A stretch of 6,949 bases of DNA, taken from contig CAZYCC010000083.1 of assembly GCA_964645985.1 (NCBI GenBank), positions 1 through 6,949 on the forward strand, read 5' to 3'. Below, piece by piece: positions 1 to 5,623 of the stretch (positions within the stretch are counted from its first letter, which is position 1; every line of letters starts with the position of its first letter). Made by a program: the position numbers and the translations under genes. The notes beneath the pieces were generated by a model. The model was given only the letters and a program-made list of their open reading frames with translations. It searched no databases and was not told the DNA's origin. The DNA is from CAZYCC01 sp964645985. Its GTDB lineage: Bacteria; Bacillota; Clostridia; Oscillospirales; CAG-272.

Positions 1-46
1 GCGCTGCCTCGCGACGACTTTTCGCGAAAAAAATTGCGCGCAGGGG

Positions 47-75
47 TTGACAGGGGGGGCGAGGCGTGATATACT
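47..75 (+). promoter_or_regulatory. Consensus sigma-A promoter of the tRNA operon
   Basis: TTGACA at 47-52 and TATACT at 70-75 are separated by exactly 17 bases, an almost perfect vegetative promoter. Transcription would start near 82, about 30 bases before the first tRNA. The short leader (about 83-110) is GC-rich with complementary G-run and C-run arms. The tRNA-Thr promoter at 941-969 has the same two hexamers and the same spacer length. Confidence 0.9.
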
Positions 76-111
76 ACCACTACCCGGGGGCGAGCGGCGC
101 GCCCCGGCGAC

Positions 112-188
112 GGAAGCATAGCTCAGCTGGTTAGAGCGCCTGCCTTACAAGCAGGAGGTCATAGGTTCGAGCCCTATTGTTTCCACCA
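112..188 (+). tRNA. tRNA-Val (anticodon UAC)
   Basis: The 77-base gene folds as a standard cloverleaf. The acceptor arms GGAAGCA and TGTTTCC pair with one G-U, the discriminator is A, and CCA is encoded (186-188). The anticodon stem 139-143/151-155 closes the loop CTTACAA, with anticodon TAC at 146-148. The T-loop is TTCGAGC. It reads GUA and, by wobble, other valine codons. It is the first gene after the promoter, and tRNA-Asp follows after 17 bases, so the two are surely co-transcribed. Confidence 0.97.
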
Positions 189-205
189 GAGGAGTCGCGC
201 GGTGT

Positions 206-282
206 GGCCCGGTAGTACAGCTGGTTAGTACGCTAGCCTGTCACGCTAGAGGTCAGGGGTTCGAGTCCCCTTCGGGTCGCCA
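206..282 (+). tRNA. tRNA-Asp (anticodon GUC)
   Basis: The gene is 77 bases long. The acceptor GGCCCGG pairs with TCGGGTC using two G-U pairs, the discriminator is G, and CCA is encoded (280-282). The anticodon stem CTAGC/GCTAG encloses CTGTCAC, with GTC at 240-242. The D-stem is GTAC/GTAC rather than the more usual GTTC/GAAC; pairing is preserved. It is the second gene of the operon, followed by a long spacer. Confidence 0.97.
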
Positions 283-502
283 AAAAGGACCGGTCACACG
301 ACCGGTCCCCCTCCTCGGGGGGTCGCCCCCCTTGCGGGGAAGGATTTGCCCCATCATCGCGGCAAAACCGCGCGAGGACGAGTCTTCTCCCCGGCGCGGG
401 CGCCACTCGGGCGCGCTCATCGCGGGGTTCTTCGGGATCGCGCAGCGCGCGGGGTTCGCACGGCTCGCGAGGCTCGCCTCGCACACCCCCGCTTCACATT
501 TT
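283..502 (+). other. Spacer inside the tRNA operon with strong hairpins
   Basis: No gene is recognisable in this 220-base spacer. It begins with a perfect 9-bp inverted repeat, GGACCGGTC at 287-295 and GACCGGTCC at 300-308, with loop ACAC. No T-tract follows on the plus strand, so it does not look like an intrinsic terminator. Next come G6-TCG-C6 (317-331) and GCGAGG-CTCG-CCTCGC (467-482). No promoter hexamers are visible before tRNA-Phe, so read-through from the upstream promoter is the simplest model and the first hairpin may be a processing site. An uncharacterised small RNA or a decayed gene cannot be excluded. Confidence 0.5.
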
Positions 503-578
503 GCCTTCGTAGCTCAGTTGGTAGAGCAGGGGACTGAAAATCCCCGTGTCATTGGTTCAATTCCGATCGGAGGCACCA
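503..578 (+). tRNA. tRNA-Phe (anticodon GAA)
   Basis: The gene is 76 bases long. The acceptor GCCTTCG pairs with CGGAGGC with one G-U, the discriminator is A, and CCA is encoded (576-578). The anticodon stem GGGGA/TCCCC encloses CTGAAAA, with GAA at 536-538. It decodes UUC and UUU. Only three bases separate it from tRNA-Gly, so the two are processed from one transcript. Confidence 0.97.
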
Positions 579-581
579 TAC

Positions 582-657
582 GCGGATTTAGCTCATTTGG
601 TAGAGCGCCACCTTGCCAAGGTGGAGGTGGCGGGTTCGATCCCCGTAATCCGCTCCA
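582..657 (+). tRNA. tRNA-Gly (anticodon GCC)
   Basis: The gene is 76 bases long. The acceptor GCGGATT pairs perfectly with AATCCGC, the discriminator is T (usual for tRNA-Gly), and CCA is encoded (655-657). The anticodon stem CCACC/GGTGG encloses TTGCCAA, with GCC at 615-617. It is the last gene of the plus-strand tRNA operon, and the first terminator stem follows at once. Confidence 0.97.
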
Positions 658-684
658 AACCACCCCCTTTGGGGGTGGTTTTTT
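658..684 (+). terminator. Intrinsic terminator 1 of the tRNA operon
   Basis: CCACCCCC (660-667) pairs perfectly with GGGGGTGG (671-678) across a TTT loop and is followed by six Ts (679-684). It directly adjoins the 3' end of tRNA-Gly. Confidence 0.9.
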
Positions 685-687
685 CTG

Positions 688-709
688 CCTCCCAAAAGGA
701 GGGGGTTTT
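688..709 (+). terminator. Weak terminator-like hairpin between the two main ones
   Basis: CCTCC (688-692) pairs with GGAGG (698-702) around CAAAA, then GGG and TTTT (706-709). The stem is short and the T-tract is not immediate, so it is at best an auxiliary terminator in the stack. Confidence 0.35.
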
Positions 710-736
710 CCACCCCCAAAGGGGGGGTGGTTTTTT
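710..736 (+). terminator. Intrinsic terminator 2 of the tRNA operon
   Basis: CCACCCCC (710-717) pairs with GGGGGTGG (723-730) around AAAGG, followed by six Ts (731-736). Stem and tail are the same as in terminator 1, 50 bases upstream, so it looks like a duplicated fail-safe terminator. Confidence 0.85.
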
Positions 737-829
737 GTCTTGGGGAACGCGGAACGCCATTTGCGCCGCAGATTCGGTTTTGCCCCGCACGAGCGTGGCG
801 CTTCCCCGCGGGATTCCCCCCCTCCATAG

Positions 830-855
830 AAAAACCCCCCTCATGCCGAGGGGGG
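830..855 (-). terminator. Intrinsic terminator of tRNA-Thr
   Basis: Read on the minus strand, CCCCCCTC (855-848) pairs with GAGGGGGG (842-835) around a five-base loop and is followed by five Ts (834-830). The stem starts on the base directly after the tRNA CCA end. Confidence 0.88.
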
Positions 856-931
<76 letters not shown>

Positions 932-940
932 GCAAAAATC

Positions 941-969
941 AGTATACCATACCGCGCCGCGCCTGTCAA
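941..969 (-). promoter_or_regulatory. Consensus sigma-A promoter of tRNA-Thr
   Basis: On the minus strand, TTGACA (969-964) and TATACT (946-941) are separated by exactly 17 bases. Initiation would fall near 934, only a few bases before the mature tRNA 5' end at 931, so the 5' leader is almost absent. Confidence 0.88.
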
Positions 970-991
970 CCCCCCTTTCGGGAAATTTTTT

Positions 992-1035
992 GCCGCGCCG
1001 CTCCCGCTCCCCGTGAGAAAAGGCGCGGCGATTTT
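992..1035 (+). terminator. Possible plus-strand terminator with a large loop
   Basis: GCCGCGCC (992-999) is perfectly complementary to GGCGCGGC (1022-1029), and GATTTTT follows (1030-1036). The 22-base loop weakens the case. If active, it would stop read-through from the tRNA operon before it runs antisense into the transporter genes. Confidence 0.25.
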
Positions 1036-1467
1036 TCTTCTCCTTGCGCGTGGCGTTCCCCTTTCCCGAATATTGTCGCCGATTGGCGTGCCCCCATATG
1101 CGCGAACCCGCGCTCGTGCCTCCCCCCGCGCGGCGTTTCTCTCCCCTACGCGAACCCCTTCCCCCCGCGAAATATTCCTCTCGATAGGAAGGAGCGCACT
1201 CCCTTGGATTTGCCCGCCCGCGCGTCCGCGCTATCCCTTGCGCGATGTTCTCCTTCCCCCTCGCAAGCGGTATTTCTCTTCGCCGAATATTACCGCCGAT
1301 GAGCAGGTCCCCCGCGCGCCTCCCCCGTTTCCTCGATTTGCCCTCGTGTGCCCGCTCCCTCCGGCGCGCGGTGTGCCTCCCCTCCCCTCGCGTGCCGCTC
1401 GCCCGCCCCCGCCCCGCGCGCCGTTCCTTCCCCTCGCGTGAACCTCCCCGCGAAATTTACCCGCGCG

Positions 1468-1490
1468 CCCCCGCTCCCGCCCCCGCCCCC
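1468..1490 (-). other. G-quadruplex-type motif just after the permease stop codon
   Basis: On the minus (mRNA) strand the order is G5-C-G5-C-G3-AGC-G5, four G-runs with loops of one to three bases. It begins 12 bases after the permease stop codon. Further G-runs lie downstream (1379-1415). No intrinsic terminator with a T-tract is visible after the operon, so this motif may form the transcript's 3' structure. Folding is inferred from the base pattern only. Confidence 0.45.
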
Positions 1491-1502
1491 GCGCGCGTTC
1501 CT

Positions 1503-3466
1503 TTACTTCTTTCTTTCCCCCCGCCGCAATACCGCCGCCTCGATGACCTTCAGCGCGAGGTTGACGGCAAGGATGAGGAGTGAGACGAAGGCGGCGCACT
1601 CGGGCAGGCGCTGGTCGGCAAACTGGTTGATCATCAGCGAGAGGGGCCTCGGGGAGGGCGGCGCGAGGAAGGACACCGCCGAGATGGTCATCATACAGTT
1701 GACGAAGAAATACACAAAGCACTCAAGGGCGGGCAGCTTCACCTTGGGCAAAATGACATCGCGCAGCAGCGCGAGGCGCGGCACGCCGAGGCTCGCGCCG
1801 ACCTCCTCAAGGTGCGCGTTGCACTTGGCGAGGCTGTTCGTCATTAGAAGATAAGGCGAGCTGAGGAAGTGCACCGACCCCGCGAGCACGACGATTGTCA
1901 CCGTGCCGTAGAGGGGCGTGCTGTGAAAGAAAATCATATAGGAAAGGCCCAGGACAAGCCCGGGCAGCGCCATCGTCAGCACCGAGAGCAGGTGCAGCGC
2001 GCGCGAGGAGGCTGTGCGGCGGCAGCGCGTGGTGAGATACGCGAGCGAGACGGCGAGCGCCGTGCCGAGCGCGGCGGTGAGGGTGGCGTAGAGAAGAGAG
2101 CTGCCGAGCAGCTCCAGTGCGCCGCGGTCGAGCGCGCGGGAGATATGCGCGGTGGTGAAGGTGAGATCGCGCGGGTACTTGCGCGCGAACACCATAAAAA
2201 GGAAGGAGAGAACCGGCAGCAGCACGAGCGCGCAGAGAAGAACGCTATAGGCGGCAGCGAGCGCGTCGCGGGCGCGCGAGCGCGAAGGGGCGAAAGGTTC
2301 GCTGACAAAGCCCACAGCGCCGCGCTCTTTCTTTGTAAAGTCAATGAGGAAGGCAAGAAGAGCCGGGATGAGTAGCAGGCTTCCGAGGAAAGCGCCGGCC
2401 GAGGTGTCCAGACCCGCCGCCGCCTTTTGATAGAGCAGGACCGAGAGCGTCGCCGTGCGCCCGCCGACCATCAGCGGCACGCCGTAATCGGTGACAATCA
2501 TCGTGAAGAGCGCGAAGAACGCCGAAACGATCGTCCCGCGCATATAAGGGAGCGTGAGGTCAAGAAAGCGGCGGTGCGCCGGGACGCCGAGCACCTCCGC
2601 CGCGCGGTGAGGCGAAGCGTCCTCGCTTTGCAGCACCGAGGAGAACATGAGAAAAGAGACCGGGAAGGCGTACAGCACGCTCCCCGCGACAATTCCGCCG
2701 AACCCGTAGAGCGGGAAGTTTACCCCGAAAAGCGAGGCGATCAGCCCGTTCCTGCCGAAGAGCGCGATCAGCCCGAAGGCGTGCGAAACTGACGGGATGA
2801 GCATCGGCAGGACGAGGAGCGTGCGAAAAAGGCCCTTGGGGTGCAGATTCGTGCGCTCAACGGCAAACGCCGCCCCGAAGGAGAGCAGCAGCGCGAGGGC
2901 GGTCGCCGTGAGGGCGGTCGTGAGGGTCGAGCGCAGAGCCGGTAGGAAGCGCGGCGAGCGCAGCACCTCGCGCGCGGCGTCCGGCGTTATCCGCGAGAAC
3001 ATCGCCGCGACCGGCAAAATGACGCAAAAAAGGAAGAAGAGCAGCAGCGCCCCCCGCGCCGCCGTCTGCCCCGGTGTGCGCGGGTGCACGCCGCCGCGCC
3101 GCCCCGTCCTCCTCCCGCGCCCCGCCGCCCCTCCCGTGAGGTTGTCCACTCCTGCGCGNNNNNNNNNNNNNNNNNNNNNNNNNNNNNNNNNNNNNNNNNN
3201 NNNNNNNNNNNNNNNNNNNNNNNNNNNNNNNNNNNNNNNNNNNNNNNNNNNNNNNNNNTTGCCGGAGAGGAGGGGGTTTCCCCCGAAACGGTCGCGCGCG
3301 CGGTGGGGCTCGCGAGGCTGCCCTCTCCCGCGTTCGCGGGTTCCTCTCTGCTCCTCCCCGTTTGCGCGGGTTTTTCTTTTATAAAGAACGTGGCGGGTTT
3401 CCCCTCCCCCGTGCCCTTTGCGTTTGCTGGGGTGACCTCGCCCGGGGTCTTTTCGCGGGCGGTCAT
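1503..3466 (-). CDS. Two-domain ABC importer permease (aminoethylphosphonate/iron/thiamine type), interrupted by an assembly gap
   Basis: This is an inner-membrane permease built as a fusion of two transport domains, as in PhnU2, FbpB and ThiP. The 551 residues after the gap begin with an Arg-rich cytoplasmic stretch. The first membrane helix follows (about 3003-3060), then roughly a dozen hydrophobic segments. Two EAA coupling loops are visible: EVLGVPAHRRFLDLTLP (near 2540-2605) and EEVGASLGVPRLALLRDVIL (1749-1808); these dock on the ATPase. The protein ends Arg/Lys-rich before TAA at 1503.

The start at 3466 is chosen because GGAGG (3473-3477) lies six bases upstream and the ATG overlaps the ATPase TGA as ATGA. 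This gives 69 Arg/Pro/Ala-rich residues unlike the family, then 100 Ns. In-frame joining needs a true gap length of 2 mod 3, so the printed 100 is a placeholder. A later start, such as the GTG just before the first helix, remains possible. Confidence 0.85.
3159..3258. other. Assembly gap of 100 Ns
   Basis: Exactly 100 undetermined bases, typical of a scaffold join of unknown length. It lies in the 5' part of the permease gene. The flanks are very GC-rich, and the right flank (3259-3470) carries imperfectly repeated phrases of the same pyrimidine-rich style as 970-1500, which may have broken the assembly. Confidence 0.97.
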
Positions 3467-4341
3467 TGGTCGCCTCCCCGGCGGAAGCGGGAGAGCGAGG
3501 CGAGCTTCGCCTCGAGATTGTCGAGGACGAAGGAGCGCACATAGTCGTTTGCCGGGTGCGCGAGAATCCCCTCGGGGGAGTCTATCTGCGCGATTTGGCC
3601 CTCCTGCAAAATCATCACGCGGTCGGAGAGGGCAAACGCCTCCTCCTGATCGTGCGTGACGTAGATCATCGTGCTGCCGAACTTTTCCCGCAGCGAAAGA
3701 AGCTCCTCGCGCATCGCGAGGCGCGCCTCGGCGTCGAGGGCGCTCATCGGCTCATCGAAGAGGAGAATATCGGGCGAGAGCGCGAGCGTGCGCGCGATCG
3801 CCACCCGCTGCATCTGTCCGCCGGACAGCTCCCCGGGATATTTGTCCTCATGCGCGGAAAGACCCACCGCCGCGAGCATCTGCCGCGCACGCTCCTCGCG
3901 CGCCGCGCGCGAGGGCTTTGGTTTGCGGAAGCGCAGCGCGTAGGCGACGTTCTGCAGCGCGGTCATATTCTCAAAAAGGGCGTAGTTTTGAAAGACAATG
4001 CCCATGCCGCGCGCGGCGGGCGGGGCGGCGGTGATGTCATTTCCGTCCTTGCGCAAAACCCCCTCGTCCGGGGGGAGAAGGCCCGCGAGGATGCGCAAAA
4101 GGGTCGTCTTGCCGCAGCCGGACGGCCCCAATATCGAGAGGAATTCCCCCTGCCTCACCGTGAAGGAGATGCCGCGCAGCACCGGCGCGCCGCCCGCTCT
4201 CCCGCCGCGCGCGTAGCTCTTGGCGAGAGCCTCCGCCTCAAGCTTGGGCGGGTTTGGCGCGCAGCTCTGCGCGGAGGGTGCGGGTTTCCCATCCCCGGCG
4301 GGGGACGCGTCGCGCGCGGGCGTGCTGCGGGAGGGGCTCAT
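3463..4341 (-). CDS. ABC transporter ATP-binding protein (PotA/FbpC/PhnT-like importer ATPase)
   Basis: This 292-residue cytoplasmic ATPase would power the importer formed with the downstream permease and upstream binding protein. All ABC motifs are intact: Walker A GPSGCGKT (72-79), Q-loop glutamine 118 in FQNYALF, signature LSGGQ (172-176), Walker B ILLFDEP (192-198), D-loop SALD (200-203) and switch histidine 230 in VTHDQEEA.

About 33 low-complexity Pro/Ala/Ser residues precede the domain. The protein stops soon after the nucleotide-binding domain, so it lacks the C-terminal TOBE domain of many 350-residue relatives. The ATG at 4341 is chosen because GGAGG (4348-4352) lies six bases upstream; the open frame continues further but overlaps the preceding gene. 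Its TGA overlaps the permease ATG. Family is certain, substrate inferred. Confidence 0.93.
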   Translation of the reverse strand: MSPSRSTPARDASPAGDGKPAPSAQSCAPNPPKLEAEALAKSYARGGRAGGAPVLRGISFTVRQGEFLSILGPSGCGKTTLLRILAGLLPPDEGVLRKDGNDITAAPPAARGMGIVFQNYALFENMTALQNVAYALRFRKPKPSRAAREERARQMLAAVGLSAHEDKYPGELSGGQMQRVAIARTLALSPDILLFDEPMSALDAEARLAMREELLSLREKFGSTMIYVTHDQEEAFALSDRVMILQEGQIAQIDSPEGILAHPANDYVRSFVLDNLEAKLASLSRFRRGGDQ

Positions 4342-4409
4342 CGCCGCCCTCCCCGGGCGAGGTCTACTGTGTTCATCATGAAAAGAGTGAGGCTGATTGT
4401 GTTCTTCAT
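4338..4409 (-). CDS. Possible 23-codon leader ORF coupled to the ATPase gene
   Basis: An ATG at 4409 opens 23 codons (MKNTISLTLFMMNTVDLARG and three more residues). Its TGA overlaps the ATPase ATG as ATGA, the arrangement used for translational coupling. No Shine-Dalgarno sequence stands before it, and an internal double ATG could equally be a start. It may be chance. Short phrases repeat inside it: ATGAAGAACACA and ATGATGAACACA. Confidence 0.2.
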   Translation of the reverse strand: MKNTISLTLFMMNTVDLARGGRR

Positions 4410-4442
4410 TTAAAAAAGCGGGACAGATGAATTTGACTTCGC

Positions 4443-4473
4443 GGGGCGCCCCTCGGCGGCAGGTCTTGCCGCC
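4443..4473 (-). promoter_or_regulatory. Hairpin pair after the binding-protein gene
   Basis: Starting two bases after the stop codon, GGCGGCA and TGCCGCC form a perfect 7-bp stem with a five-base loop (4455-4473), followed by the palindrome GGGGCGCCCC (4443-4452). No T-tract follows directly on the minus strand, so it is unlikely to terminate fully. In ABC import operons, structures at this place often protect the binding-protein message and keep it more abundant than the membrane components (as after malE). That role is inferred here. Confidence 0.45.
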
Positions 4474-4474
4474 T

Positions 4475-5461
4475 TCAGCCGAAATTCCACTTCGAAAGGA
4501 GCGCCTCTTTGCGCGCGAGCGTGTCGCCCGACATATCCGCGTAGACGACATCGCTTGGGAAGCCGTCGATGGTCGGTTGATAGTCCACGAAAATTTGATC
4601 GGGGAAGAAGCGCGCGTTGTTCTCGCGGCAAAGGTCTGTCGCGAGAAGGTCAAACACCTCTCGCACGGCGGGGCGCTCGGCACTCTTTGCGAGAATGGCA
4701 TTGCCGTACAGGCTGTAGGGCGATCCCTCCTCCGGAAAGACGATTTCGAGGTTGACCCCGTCTTTCATCTCCACCACCGCCTGCGAGGTCATCCCGAGGC
4801 CAATCGCCGCCTCCCCTTGCACCAGGTCGTTTATCGGGCCGCTGCCCGAGGAGGTGTAGTGCAGGATGTTCTCGGAAAGGCGCTCAAAGTAGTCGAGCGC
4901 CGCCTCCTCCCCGCGCGCGTTGACGAGCGAGAGGTAGAACATATACCCGGTCCCCGAGGAGGTGGGGGAGGGCATCGAAATAAGGCCCCGGTAGCGCGGA
5001 TCGAGCAGATCGTCGTAGCTGCTCGGCGCGGGCAGGCCCTCCTCCTGCAAAATATCCGGGGAAACGAGAATGGCGCCGCCGTTGCGCACCTCGGGGGTGT
5101 ATTTGTGTGATGCGGGCACAAGCTCGGGCAGGAACTGCGAAAAGTCAAAATCCTCGAGCGTGGCGAGCTGCTCCTCGCACATTTCAAGGTAATTGTACTC
5201 CTCCGAGAGAATAATGTCGGCGGAGCAGTCCTCGCCCTCCTCGCGCACCTTGGAGGCGATGGTCGAGGAGGTCATATATTCGAGCGTGATGTCATAGTCG
5301 GGAAAGGCGCTCTCCAGCCCCGATAGATAAGCGGCGTTCCTGTAGTCCTCTCCGCTCGTCCAAATAACGATTTTCTCTTTGCCGCCGCCGCCGCAGGAGG
5401 GCAGGGCGAGCATGAGCGTGAGGGCGAGGAGAAGAGCCAAGGCGCGCGGGGTCTTTTTCAT
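4475..5461 (-). CDS. Lipoprotein substrate-binding protein of the ABC importer
   Basis: This 328-residue extracytoplasmic solute-binding protein belongs to the type 2 periplasmic-binding fold related to Fe3+ (FbpA/AfuA) and 2-aminoethylphosphonate (PhnS) receptors. Residues 1-22 are a lipoprotein signal peptide (MKKTPR, then a Leu/Ala core). The lipobox LPSC puts the lipidated cysteine at 23, followed by a short Gly linker.

The mature part starts with a beta strand, IVIWTSGE (31-38). Family-typical segments are SADIILSEEYNYLEM (80-94), DPRYRGLISMPSPTSSGTGY (154-173), the pocket region YTSSGSGPINDLVQGEAAIG (202-221) and PEEGSPYSLYGNAILAKSAE (243-262). The ATG at 5461 has only a weak AAAGG site eight bases upstream (5470-5474). 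It lies between the cytidylyltransferase and ATPase genes. The ligand cannot be read from the sequence; a phosphonate or other small organic anion is favoured by the neighbouring enzyme. Confidence 0.9.
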   Translation of the reverse strand: MKKTPRALALLLALTLMLALPSCGGGGKEKIVIWTSGEDYRNAAYLSGLESAFPDYDITLEYMTSSTIASKVREEGEDCSADIILSEEYNYLEMCEEQLATLEDFDFSQFLPELVPASHKYTPEVRNGGAILVSPDILQEEGLPAPSSYDDLLDPRYRGLISMPSPTSSGTGYMFYLSLVNARGEEAALDYFERLSENILHYTSSGSGPINDLVQGEAAIGLGMTSQAVVEMKDGVNLEIVFPEEGSPYSLYGNAILAKSAERPAVREVFDLLATDLCRENNARFFPDQIFVDYQPTIDGFPSDVVYADMSGDTLARKEALLSKWNFG

Positions 5462-5623
5462 AGGGGGAACCTTTCGGGGATAGAGCGGGCAAACCGTGGC
5501 GGGAGCGATCCGCGCGGCGGGAACCGGAGGCGGCGCGCTCGCGCGGGATTTATCAAAAGAGGGTGGCGGCGGGCGGCCGTCAAGCGCGCAAGACTTATGG
5601 CAAGCGCGGGGGCAGGGTGGGTT
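5462..5623 (-). other. Spacer between cytidylyltransferase and binding-protein genes
   Basis: The 162 bases hold no gene. The octamer CAAGCGCG is repeated directly at 5580-5587 and 5601-5608 (plus strand), and a GC-only inverted repeat lies near 5530-5545. On the minus strand a TTGACG and an AT-rich GATAAAT are present, but about 23 bases apart, too far for a normal promoter. No terminator with a T-tract is seen, so read-through from the upstream gene is the simplest model. Confidence 0.4.

Larger units (their letters stand above)
970..1502. other. Non-coding, strand-asymmetric GC-rich region with degenerate repeats
   Basis: No protein or RNA gene is supported in this roughly 530-base stretch. 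The plus strand is dominated by C and T, the minus strand by G and A. Several phrases recur imperfectly: an 18-base phrase at 1066-1083 recurs at 1283-1300 with two mismatches; GCGAAATATTCC near 1167 resembles GCGAAATTTACC near 1450; GATTTGCCC occurs near 1206 and near 1335. Long open frames cross it in several registers, as expected for stop-poor GC-rich DNA, and their translations are Arg/Pro-rich without domain character. It separates the operon's 3' end from the tRNA-Thr promoter. Confidence 0.6.

Noticed and set aside
287..308. Intrinsic terminator after tRNA-Asp
   Set aside because: The stem is perfect but the plus strand continues with C-rich sequence, not Ts. The A-run lies on the 5' side, and no minus-strand gene ends there.
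1013..1854. Long Arg/Pro-rich open frames in the 970-1500 region and into the permease 3' end
   Set aside because: GC-rich DNA with few stops gives long frames in several registers at once. No ribosome site or protein-like composition is seen, and parts lie antisense to the permease.
4342..4701. A longer ATPase starting at 4701
   Set aside because: It would overlap the binding-protein gene by over 200 bases. The ATG at 4341 has a proper GGAGG site, and the added residues are not part of any ABC domain.
3466..5110. Plus-strand open frames of 200-300 codons opposite the ATPase and binding-protein genes
   Set aside because: These are antisense shadows of well-supported genes with intact family motifs; their translations match no family I recognise.
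5540..5590. A separate promoter for the binding-protein gene
   Set aside because: TTGACG is present on the minus strand, but the AT-rich candidate -10 is about 23 bases away and no other hexamer fits.
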